DNA of 5,947 nucleotides. It comes from an uncultured Christensenellaceae bacterium. GTDB lineage: Bacteria > Bacillota > Clostridia > Christensenellales > CAG-138. Position 1 is the stretch's first letter. Every line of letters starts with the position of its first letter. A model generated the notes under the pieces. It was not told where the DNA came from, searched no databases, and saw nothing but the letters and a program-made list of their open reading frames with translations. Shown one piece after another: positions 1 to 5,925 of this stretch. Both the position numbers and the translations under genes were made by a program. The DNA is taken from positions 1-5,947 of the forward strand of contig CABSAH010000103.1 in NCBI GenBank assembly GCA_902475645.1, given 5' to 3'.

Positions 1-1231
1 GGCGGTTCACCCATTCGGATACAAGCGTATACAGCACCGCCATCACCGGCACGCAAAGTATTATGCCCGCTATGCCGAAAAGCCCGCCGCCCAGTATAAC
101 GGCTATCATAACCCATATTCCCGAAAGGCCCACCGCCCTGCCCACAACGTGCGGATATATCAGGTTGGCCTCAAGCTGCTGAACTATGAACAGCACTATT
201 ATGAAGCAAACCGTCATGGGCGGATCCGTTACCAATATTATAAGCGCGCCTATCGCGCCCGAGCACCACGGCCCTATTATGGGTATCATCTGCGTAACGC
301 CTACAATAACGCTTATAAGCAGCGCATAGGGCATTGAGAATATGCGCATTGAAACGAACGTCATAAGGCCCAATATGGTGCATTCGGCTATCATGCCGCG
401 GAAATACTGGTTAAGCGTTTTGTTTGCGCGGGAGCATACGTCAAGCATATTGGTGGCGGTTTTGTCGCTGAATATTGCCACTATCAGCTTTTTGAACTGG
501 AATATAAGCTTTTCTTTATTATATAGGGCATATACGCTTATTACCACCGCCAGCAGCAAATCCACCGCGAACGACACCACGCTGAACGTGAAACGCAGTA
601 TGCTCTCCGCCGCCGTGCTGACGTAATCCTTCATATGCGTCAAAATATCCTGCCCGAAATCGCGTATCAGCTCCTCTGCTCCTGCGGCAAGGTCAACCCT
701 GTCCCACACCGAGGTCGCCCATGCGGTAAGCCCCGCAATATAGCCGTCAAACCCCGCGGCAAGCGCGGTTACGCTCTCCGCCGCCTTTGGGATTATAAGC
801 AGCAGCACCGCCGCAACGAATGCGAACACGAAAAGCATGGCAAGCGTAAGGCAAAGGCTGCGCTTTAGGGCAAGGCGCTTTTTGTTCCAATTTTTAAGCA
901 CCTTGGTTTCAAGGAAGCGCATTGGCATATTGGCCAAAAACGCTATTGCCACGGCTATTGATACGGGCGTGAGCAGCGCAAAGAAGCTCTGCACGGTTTT
1001 CATAACGGCGGGAAGATGCTCCAACAGCTCATACAGCAAAATGCCGAATGCGACCACCGATATAGGCCGCCGCGCGCTGCGCCATATTATGGCAAGCCTG
1101 TCTATGCTCTGCTTTTCGGCTCTTTTATAGTCCTGATGCGGCTCGTGCTTAGGCTCCTGCCGCGTTTCCCGCTTAGGCTCCGCCTTGGGCTTTACGGGCG
1201 GCTTATTGTTGGGCTTTTTCTTTTTATTCAT
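1..1231 (-). CDS. AI-2E family transporter (partial, 3' end cut by window edge)
   Basis: This is a multi-pass membrane permease of the AI-2E (PF01594) superfamily, whose members export or exchange small solutes, including quorum-sensing AI-2 and Na+/H+ in some cases; the substrate here is unknown. The reading frame is open from ATG at 1231 to base 1, giving 410 residues without a stop. Residues 1-41 are a very Lys/Pro/Glu-rich hydrophilic tail. Hydrophobic segments follow at about 56-70, 82-101, 126-148, 211-236, 282-312, 318-335, 338-351 and 370-405. Family signatures are the PIIGP motif (317-321), QQLEANLIYPHVVGRAVGLS (351-370) and the Gly-rich GGGLFGIAGI stretch before CVPVMAVLY. The family is usually 350-400 residues, so only a short C-terminal piece should be missing. 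GGGGA (1238-1242) sits 6 nt before the ATG, inside the end of the upstream gene. Only 3 nt separate it from that gene's stop, indicating co-transcription and probably coupled translation. Family assignment is firm; the transported molecule is not known. Confidence 0.93.
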   Translation of the reverse strand, partial: MNKKKKPNNKPPVKPKAEPKRETRQEPKHEPHQDYKRAEKQSIDRLAIIWRSARRPISVVAFGILLYELLEHLPAVMKTVQSFFALLTPVSIAVAIAFLANMPMRFLETKVLKNWNKKRLALKRSLCLTLAMLFVFAFVAAVLLLIIPKAAESVTALAAGFDGYIAGLTAWATSVWDRVDLAAGAEELIRDFGQDILTHMKDYVSTAAESILRFTFSVVSFAVDLLLAVVISVYALYNKEKLIFQFKKLIVAIFSDKTATNMLDVCSRANKTLNQYFRGMIAECTILGLMTFVSMRIFSMPYALLISVIVGVTQMIPIIGPWCSGAIGALIILVTDPPMTVCFIIVLFIVQQLEANLIYPHVVGRAVGLSGIWVMIAVILGGGLFGIAGIILCVPVMAVLYTLVSEWVNR

Positions 1232-1234
1232 GCG

Positions 1235-1642
1235 TTATCCCCGCGCCGCAACAACATCGAATTCAACCTCCGGCAGCCGCCTTTGCAGCCGCATTGCAAG
1301 CGGCTCCTTACCGCTTGAGCGTCCGGCGGCGCCGAGTACGATTATGTTTGCGTCCTTCTGCTTTGCAAAGTCCACCAGCGCATCCTCAACATCCCCGCTG
1401 CGGATGAGCGAAAGCTCCGCGCCCGCAAGCTGCGCCGCGGTAAAAAGATACTCTATCGCGTCCGATTCAAGCGGCGCGTTCAAAAAATTCCTGCCAGTTT
1501 CCACGCAATGCACAACGTGTACGCTGCTGCCCTGCCCCGCGCGCTCAAGCCCGCGCGCAATAAGCTGATCGCAGCTCCTTTGACCCGTTACGCATACCAT
1601 TATAACCTTGTTTGCGGCATTAACCTGCGCCTTGTTCTTCAT
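1235..1642 (-). CDS. Stand-alone universal stress protein domain, KdpD-type
   Basis: This 135-residue protein appears to be one UspA-like alpha/beta domain of the kind found inside the sensor kinase KdpD, without the KdpD N-terminal domain or histidine kinase parts. The fold signature is visible as beta1 VIMVCVTGQRSCDQLIARG (13-31), a second strand VHVVHCVET (41-49), a helix SDAIEYLFTAAQLAGAE (60-76) and a strand ANIIVLGAAGRSSGKEP (98-114). The last resembles the nucleotide-binding LGxxxR...G loop of USP proteins, although the usual C-terminal G-S-x-x dipeptide is not clear. The protein is soluble with no signal or membrane segment. It probably binds a nucleotide and may regulate a partner, but no role can be proven. 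Its start overlaps the LOG gene's end by 23 nt, and its stop lies 3 nt before the AI-2E start, so it is the middle gene of a compact operon. The ribosome site is weak (AGGG only 2 nt from ATG, AGGAAG 12 nt away), which suggests translational coupling. Confidence 0.85.
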   Translation of the reverse strand: MKNKAQVNAANKVIMVCVTGQRSCDQLIARGLERAGQGSSVHVVHCVETGRNFLNAPLESDAIEYLFTAAQLAGAELSLIRSGDVEDALVDFAKQKDANIIVLGAAGRSSGKEPLAMRLQRRLPEVEFDVVAARG

Positions 1643-2225
1643 GACCCTTCACCGCTTCCTTTATCTTATCCGGCAGCTTTGCCCGCCTGAACCCAACTAA
1701 TTTTTCAATGGTTCCTTCGGGCGTATCCGCAACGCTGAACAGCTTTAAGCATTCCGTATGCATAAAGCCCGCCTCCGCAAGCGCATTGAACTGCGCCAGC
1801 AGATTATCGTAAAATCCATCCTGATTGAATATGACAACGGGTGCGTCAATATAGCCTAACTGATTGAGCGTAAGCACCTCCATCAGCTCCTCAAGCGTAC
1901 CCACGCCGCCCGGCAGCGTAACAAAGCCGCCGCTCAGCCGCTCCATTGTGGCCTTGCGCTCGTGCATATCCCTTGTAACTATAATTTCGCTGCAATGCTC
2001 AAACGCTATGCCCGGCTGATTCAGCTTTTCGGGTATAACGCCAACTATCCTGCCGCCCTTGGAATACACCCCGCGCGCACAAGCGCCCATAAGCCCCGTG
2101 CGCCCGCCGCCGAATATAAGGTCGAACCCGCGCTCCGCAAGGCAGCGGCCGAAGCTTTCCGCCGCGGCTATGTACTTATTGTCGATTTTCGGCGAGGACG
2201 CCGCAAATATGCATATGCCGGCCAT
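1620..2225 (-). CDS. LOG family protein (TIGR00730-type nucleoside 5'-monophosphate phosphoribohydrolase)
   Basis: This is a 201-residue Rossmann-fold protein of the LOG / 'lysine decarboxylase-like' family. Characterised members hydrolyse the N-glycosidic bond of (cytokinin) nucleoside 5'-monophosphates, releasing base and ribose 5-phosphate; lysine decarboxylase activity is a historical misannotation. Diagnostic parts are all present: an N-terminal strand ICIFAASSPKID (4-15), the phosphate-binding GGGRTGLMG (39-47), MHERK (87-91) with the conserved Arg, and PGGVGTLEE (105-113) with the conserved Glu of the active site. Length fits the family (about 180-200). It is cytoplasmic with no signal peptide. 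Residues 180-201 are a charged tail. The ATG at 2225 is preceded by GGGGGA (2235-2240) at 9-nt spacing, which supports this start. It is the first gene of the compact LOG-USP-AI-2E cluster and lies 67 bp downstream of the SpoIIE-like gene. In non-plant-associated Firmicutes the physiological substrate is usually unknown, perhaps a damaged or modified nucleotide. Family call is firm; substrate is inferred. Confidence 0.95.
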   Translation of the reverse strand: MAGICIFAASSPKIDNKYIAAAESFGRCLAERGFDLIFGGGRTGLMGACARGVYSKGGRIVGVIPEKLNQPGIAFEHCSEIIVTRDMHERKATMERLSGGFVTLPGGVGTLEELMEVLTLNQLGYIDAPVVIFNQDGFYDNLLAQFNALAEAGFMHTECLKLFSVADTPEGTIEKLVGFRRAKLPDKIKEAVKGHEEQGAG

Positions 2226-2239
2226 AAATGGTTATCCCC

Positions 2240-2288
2240 CGTTAGTCGAATTATATATAAAGTATATCATCTAATGGCCGTGTGCGAA
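2240..2288 (-). promoter_or_regulatory. Possible sigma-A-like promoter ahead of the LOG operon
   Basis: In the 67-bp gap a TATACT (-10-like, 2261-2266) lies 16 bp downstream of TTCGCA (-35-like, 2283-2288, 4 of 6 to consensus). A perfect TATAAT also occurs at 2250-2255 but has no matching -35 at 16-18 bp. The AT-rich block could serve as a promoter for the LOG gene, but its -35 part overlaps the junction with the upstream gene's end and is weak. No terminator hairpin for the upstream gene is visible here, so read-through is equally possible. Confidence 0.3.
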
Positions 2289-2292
2289 AGTA

Positions 2293-3738
2293 TCAAAACC
2301 GTGTATTTTTGTGACAAGAATAAAACCGCGCCACTATTGCGCTCATGTCGTCCCGCGCGCTTATGCCGCCCGCCATGTCTATAAGAAGCTGCGCCGCGTC
2401 CTGCGGGGTGCTTGCGCGCGGCACGGCGTCCTGCATCGCCGCATAAAGCCCCGCGCCCAGCGCATCGCTCAGCCCGTCCGTCATAAGCACCAGCGTATCC
2501 CCCGCAATAAGCCGCGTCCTTTTAAGCCCAACGCTCGTTTCCTTTAGTATGCCAAGCGGCGGCGCTTCGGCATAAAGCGCCCTTACCCGCCCTGCGCGTA
2601 TAATGAATGCGGGCGGCGCGCTCTGCTTCAATATTGTCGCCTCCCCCGTTGAAAGGTCAACCCTTACCGCGTCAAGCGTTGCGTACAGCTCGTCCGCATT
2701 TTTGGAATACAGCACTTCGTTTATGCTCCTTACCGCGTCCTCCTCGTTAAAGCCTATCGATATAAGCTCGCCGTACATCTGCGCCGCGCACAGGCTTTCC
2801 CTATGCGCCGCCGCGCCGGAGCCCATGCCGTCGCTCAATATAAGCAGCAGCTCGTGCCCCATGCGGTGTATTGCCGCCGTGTCGCCGTTGGAGGGGCTTT
2901 TTGCCATTGCAGCCGCCGCACTGCCCGCCTCCGCGCAAAGATGTGCCCTGCGCACTGCATTGGGCCTGCTTATGCGCTCAATGGCGCTGCCGAGGCCGCC
3001 CACATACGCGCCGCATTGCGCCGGGCATTGGGCAAGCTCCCGCGCAACGGCCGCCGCAGAGCGCAGCTTCAGCCGCGTAATGCTAAGCTCCCGCGCGGCA
3101 AACCGTCCCGTGCGGCAAAGGGAGAATGCGCATATAAGCGCCGTAAGCAGCGGTATAACCGCGCCGACCGTGCCGCCGAGCGCCGCGCATACGCCAACCG
3201 CCGCGCACAGCATTATAACCGCCGCCGTTTCCGCCCGCCGCAGCCGCTTACCCCTAATATACGCCCACAGCGCATCCCATGCGCGGCACAGCACAATGCA
3301 TAGCGGCAGCGTTAAAAGCAGCGCCCCCGCGCCCAGCAGGAACGCATAGCGGTTATTTGCATACACGACAAAAAGCGGAGCCGCCTGAGCGACAAGCGGC
3401 GCAATAAGCCGCACATAAACGGGCGTTTCTCCGCCGCGTGCCTCGTTTGCGGCGGCGAACACAAGCGCCGCCCCCGCAAGCATTATGCAGCTAAAAACGC
3501 TCATTGCGCTTTTCGCATACGCCGCGCCCAGTATCGCCGCCGCCATGGCATAGCCGGGCGCATCCGCCCCAAGCCACATTGCCGCGCACGCCGCCGCCGC
3601 GAACGGGGAGCAGCCGTATCTGCCCGCCGACGCCATTATAAAAGCGCAGCTTGCTTCAATTCCCCTTCTTGCCCAGTCGCCCTCGTCCCGCGCCGAAAGC
3701 ATACGCACGGCAACGGCCCTTATACCGTTAGCTTCCAT
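2293..3738 (-). CDS. Shortened SpoIIE-like membrane PP2C-type serine phosphatase
   Basis: This 481-residue protein joins an Ala-rich multi-pass membrane region to a C-terminal PP2C/SpoIIE phosphatase domain. Likely membrane segments are at about 44-57, 61-76, 78-98, 107-127, 130-151, 170-188 and 190-208. A short charged linker (209-290) follows. The catalytic domain starts at about 294 and carries LLLILSDGMGSGAAAHRES (297-315), SINEVLYSKNADELYATLD (338-356), LVLMTDGLSDA (416-426) and ARDDMSAIV (461-469). Asp303, Asp421 and Asp464 match the metal-binding aspartates of SpoIIE. In Bacillus, SpoIIE dephosphorylates the anti-anti-sigma factor SpoIIAA to activate sigma-F and acts at the polar septum. 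B. subtilis SpoIIE is about 827 residues with some 10 membrane helices and a long central FtsZ/oligomerisation region; here that central region is mostly absent. The start at 3738 is chosen because GGGAGGG lies 8 nt upstream; an in-frame ATG at 3756 has no such site. It may therefore be a lineage-specific SpoIIE or a paralogue with another target. Confidence 0.88.
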   Translation of the reverse strand: MEANGIRAVAVRMLSARDEGDWARRGIEASCAFIMASAGRYGCSPFAAAACAAMWLGADAPGYAMAAAILGAAYAKSAMSVFSCIMLAGAALVFAAANEARGGETPVYVRLIAPLVAQAAPLFVVYANNRYAFLLGAGALLLTLPLCIVLCRAWDALWAYIRGKRLRRAETAAVIMLCAAVGVCAALGGTVGAVIPLLTALICAFSLCRTGRFAARELSITRLKLRSAAAVARELAQCPAQCGAYVGGLGSAIERISRPNAVRRAHLCAEAGSAAAAMAKSPSNGDTAAIHRMGHELLLILSDGMGSGAAAHRESLCAAQMYGELISIGFNEEDAVRSINEVLYSKNADELYATLDAVRVDLSTGEATILKQSAPPAFIIRAGRVRALYAEAPPLGILKETSVGLKRTRLIAGDTLVLMTDGLSDALGAGLYAAMQDAVPRASTPQDAAQLLIDMAGGISARDDMSAIVARFYSCHKNTRF

Positions 3739-3745
3739 GGCCTGT

Positions 3746-3752
3746 CCCTCCC
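3746..3752 (-). promoter_or_regulatory. Ribosome binding site that fixes the SpoIIE-like start
   Basis: The minus strand reads GGGAGGG, and the GGAGG core (3747-3751) is 8 nt from the ATG at 3738. The longer in-frame candidate ATG (3754-3756) abuts this site and is preceded only by AT-rich sequence, so the shorter start is preferred and the first six residues of the longer frame are probably not translated. Confidence 0.85.
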
Positions 3753-3772
3753 GCATAAAAGAATTAGCTGTG

Positions 3773-3778
3773 TTTATA
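3773..3778 (-). promoter_or_regulatory. Candidate -10 element for the SpoIIE-like gene
   Basis: TATAAA lies about 35 bp upstream of the chosen start codon, which would place a transcription start just ahead of the strong ribosome site. No convincing -35 hexamer is found at 16-18 bp, nor at the 21-22 bp spacing used by the Spo0A-activated B. subtilis spoIIE promoter. If real, it would need an activator or another sigma factor. Confidence 0.2.
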
Positions 3779-3848
3779 TTAGCGTAACGGCGCGTTCGTT
3801 TTTGCGGAATAAACGGCGTGTTTTTTGGCGAAGGGTGCGGAATGGGGG

Positions 3849-3879
3849 CAATATGCGCATATTATTACAATATGCATAT
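3849..3879. repeat. Two adjacent AT-rich palindromes, possible operator pair
   Basis: AATATGCGCATATT (3850-3863) is a perfect 14-bp palindrome, and ATATGCATAT (3870-3879) is a perfect 10-bp palindrome. Both are preceded by C-A, so they also read as an imperfect direct repeat CAATATGC(GC)ATAT with centres 18 bp apart. They lie between the kinase terminator and the SpoIIE-like gene, where a dimeric regulator could bind. AATATGCATAT also occurs in the LOG coding sequence (2206-2216), so chance in an ATA/TGC-rich genome is a real alternative. Confidence 0.35.
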
Positions 3880-3907
3880 CCCAAGGGCGATATTCCCGCC
3901 GTCCCAT

Positions 3908-3938
3908 AATAAAAAAACCGACGGGGGATGCCCGTCGG
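3908..3938 (-). terminator. Intrinsic terminator after the kinase gene
   Basis: On the minus strand an 8-bp GC-rich perfect stem, CCGACGGG / CCCGTCGG (arms 3931-3938 and 3918-3925), encloses a 5-nt loop. It is followed directly by seven T residues (3917-3911) and then ATT. It starts 19 bp after the kinase stop codon. This is a textbook Rho-independent terminator and separates the kinase transcript from the SpoIIE-like gene. Confidence 0.93.
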
Positions 3939-3957
3939 GTAGGGTTTTAAGGCTTTG

Positions 3958-5892
3958 TTATTTATATATTATGTTCATGGGGGAATCCTGATAGTCGCTG
4001 TCCATATTGAAGTCCGCGCCGTTTTCGACTATTATGCTGCTGCCGTTTTTGGAGTATATACCTATGTTGTTCACAGCAAGCCTTGCGCCTTTTTTGACCG
4101 TAAGCGTGCTGTTATTACCAACCGACAGCGTGGTGTTAAGCCCAAGCTCCATTTCGCCGCCGTCCGCTATTTCAACGTTACCGAATATCTCCACGCCTAC
4201 ATACGTTTGGGGGTCAAGCTTCAGCTTATCGCCCGCGCCTATTGCCATATCTATAAGGCTTATCATGCCCTGCTGGCGCGGATGGTCTTCAAAATAGCCG
4301 CATACGGCGTTCATATGCTCCGGCCCATCTATACCCATAAAGCACATGGACGTGATGTACCTGCCCATTATATCGGCAAGCCGCTCATTGGGGAATATTT
4401 CGTTTTCTATATAGTCCGCTATGCCTTCATCCGAAATATTGCCGTATAATGTAATATAGATATATTTGACCGCTATATCGTCGAATTTCACGGTTGAAGG
4501 GTCATCGAACTCCACCCTGCCGCGGCGGCGTATGCCGTCGTGCATTACCTCCAGCACAGGCCCGTTGCCGAGCTCAATGCCGCGCTCAAAGCGTATTTCG
4601 GCATTTTTGCCAATGCTTAGCGTTCCGTTTAAGTTTATTTTTTCAAAGCTTGTTTTACCGCTGCTGCTTACAACGTTCCTGCCAAGGTTCAGCGTTGCGC
4701 CGTCCTCTATGCGCACCGTGGAGCCTGCCATTACGCTTATCCAGCCGTAATTATTAAGGCTTATGCCCGCGGGCACGGTAAGCGTCATTGAACGGGCTAA
4801 CAGCATTTCGATATTCGGCCAAACTATAAGGTCGCGTTCAAGCGTCATATCCTCGGTAAGCTCTATTGTATATACGGTATGCGGATCGTTGCTTGCGCGG
4901 TTATATGCTTCGTAAAACTCCGCCTCTGAGCGGGTGGTTATAACGTCCGCCTTCTCGGCATCGGGGTCAAAGTGTATATTCAGCATTTCGTCCGATACGG
5001 CCTTGGCAACCACCTTGGGCGTGGGCGTGGGAAGGACGACAGGTATAAGCTCCTGCAATGGCGTAGCTTCGGCGTTCGCCTCCTGCGCGGGCGTAGGTTC
5101 GGCGGAAGCGGGGTAGTTCGCATTCGCGTTTGTAAAAAGCGTATAGCACAGCGCCGCGCACCCGGCGGCAGCGGCTATTCCCAGCGCCCATGCGCCGATG
5201 CGTATGGGCTTTTTGTATTTTGCCATGCGCAGGGCGGTTTTCAGCGCCCTTGCGCTCTTGTATCTGTTTTTGGGTTCAAGCTGAGTGCAGCGCGCGGCAA
5301 CGGCCTCGTATGCCTTGGCCGCGTCCCCGAAGCGCGCCGTTAAAACGTGCAGCACAATGCCCGCGGCGTAAATATCCGTGCGTGCGTCGCTTTGGTTAAA
5401 GCCGTATTGCTCGGGCGCCGCATAGCCGCGCGTGCCTATCTGCTCCGTATCGCACACGCGGCCTTCCTTGACCATTCTTGCCGCGCCAAGGTCTATTAGC
5501 TTCAATACGCCCCCGTTTGAAATTATTATGTTTTCGGGCTTTATGTCCCTATGCACAACGCATGGCTGCATTGCGTGCAGCGCGCCCATTGCGGCGCAAA
5601 GCTGCTCCATCCATGCTTCGGCCTGCGATAGGGTATAATTGCCCCCGTGTATTATATCCTCCAGCGTTTCGCCTTCTATATATTCATAATAGGCAAAGCA
5701 TTCGCCCCCGTATTCCTCGGTTTCGTATACCTTGGGCAAATTGGCCTGCTCTATGTCCTTCAGCCGAGCGTATACGTCAATAAGCTCCCTGCGCAGCTTT
5801 TTGCGCACGGCAACCGTTCCGGTGTCAGCATCCTTAACCAGCGCAAGGTCGGGGCCTTTAAGATATCCGATTGTATCATAGCTTAAAAACAT
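3958..5892 (-). CDS. Transmembrane Hanks-type Ser/Thr protein kinase with beta-solenoid-like extracellular domain
   Basis: This 644-residue kinase would phosphorylate Ser/Thr residues of cytoplasmic proteins in response to something sensed outside. The kinase domain spans about 1-225. It has a short N-lobe with a degenerate glycine loop (9-25) and probable ATP lysine in AVRKKL (28-33, Lys31 best fit). The catalytic loop is HRDIKPEN (114-121), the metal loop is DLG (134-136), and the activation segment is DTEQIGTRGYAAPEQYG (148-164) with Thr149/Thr154. TDIYAAGIVL (172-181) follows. A basic stretch KYKKP precedes one membrane helix (about 230-253). Then comes a Pro/Thr/Ala/Glu linker (260-300) and an ectodomain of about 340 residues. 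The ectodomain has short Gly/Asn-punctuated strands typical of beta-solenoids at 371-444 and 565-629, interrupted by a helix-rich part (486-555). There are no PASTA repeats, unlike PrkC/Stk1. GGGGA (5900-5904) lies 7 nt before ATG. The N-lobe family and ectodomain ligand are unknown to me; kinase identity is certain and the fold of the outer part is inferred. Confidence 0.92.
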   Translation of the reverse strand: MFLSYDTIGYLKGPDLALVKDADTGTVAVRKKLRRELIDVYARLKDIEQANLPKVYETEEYGGECFAYYEYIEGETLEDIIHGGNYTLSQAEAWMEQLCAAMGALHAMQPCVVHRDIKPENIIISNGGVLKLIDLGAARMVKEGRVCDTEQIGTRGYAAPEQYGFNQSDARTDIYAAGIVLHVLTARFGDAAKAYEAVAARCTQLEPKNRYKSARALKTALRMAKYKKPIRIGAWALGIAAAAGCAALCYTLFTNANANYPASAEPTPAQEANAEATPLQELIPVVLPTPTPKVVAKAVSDEMLNIHFDPDAEKADVITTRSEAEFYEAYNRASNDPHTVYTIELTEDMTLERDLIVWPNIEMLLARSMTLTVPAGISLNNYGWISVMAGSTVRIEDGATLNLGRNVVSSSGKTSFEKINLNGTLSIGKNAEIRFERGIELGNGPVLEVMHDGIRRRGRVEFDDPSTVKFDDIAVKYIYITLYGNISDEGIADYIENEIFPNERLADIMGRYITSMCFMGIDGPEHMNAVCGYFEDHPRQQGMISLIDMAIGAGDKLKLDPQTYVGVEIFGNVEIADGGEMELGLNTTLSVGNNSTLTVKKGARLAVNNIGIYSKNGSSIIVENGADFNMDSDYQDSPMNIIYK

Positions 5893-5919
5893 TTGCTTTT
5901 CCCCGGCATATCCGTTATC

Positions 5920-5925
5920 ATTATA
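5920..5925 (-). promoter_or_regulatory. -10 box of the kinase promoter
   Basis: A perfect TATAAT lies 27 bp upstream of the kinase ATG, ahead of the ribosome site GGGGA. A -35 at 17-bp spacing would fall at the window's last bases and just outside; at 16 bp the hexamer is TAATAT (5942-5947), a poor match. The position suits a start of transcription shortly before the ribosome site, so the kinase gene probably has its own promoter. Confidence 0.45.

Noticed and set aside
149..337. Small plus-strand open frame rich in Tyr/Arg opposite the AI-2E gene
   Set aside because: The composition is what the reverse of ATA/GCG-rich membrane protein codons gives; the minus strand carries the conserved AI-2E C-terminal motifs.
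2244..2250. TTCGACT, one mismatch from a Spo0A box (TTCGACA), before the LOG gene
   Set aside because: A single 6-of-7 match to a 7-bp motif is expected by chance, and no Spo0A box was found upstream of the SpoIIE-like gene, where it would make more sense.
2603..3349. A 248-codon open frame on the plus strand, antisense to the SpoIIE-like gene
   Set aside because: It is a shadow of GC-rich, Ala-rich coding sequence. Its translation is Ser/Ala/Pro-rich low-complexity with no recognisable domain, and the opposite strand encodes a clear phosphatase with its own ribosome site.
3739..3756. Longer start of the SpoIIE-like gene at ATG 3756
   Set aside because: The ribosome site GGGAGGG lies downstream of this ATG and at ideal distance from ATG 3738, so the extra six residues are unlikely to be made.
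3867..3896. GGAATATC and CATATTGT on the minus strand with 14-bp spacing, resembling a sigma-E type promoter
   Set aside because: The -10 match is only partial, it overlaps the palindromes, and it lies about 130 bp from the SpoIIE-like start; sigma-E control would also be odd for a gene acting before sigma-E. It could be chance.
3955..4449. A 164-codon plus-strand open frame opposite the kinase ectodomain
   Set aside because: It lies antisense to the C-terminal part of the kinase gene, shows no family features, and would start within the kinase's stop and terminator region.
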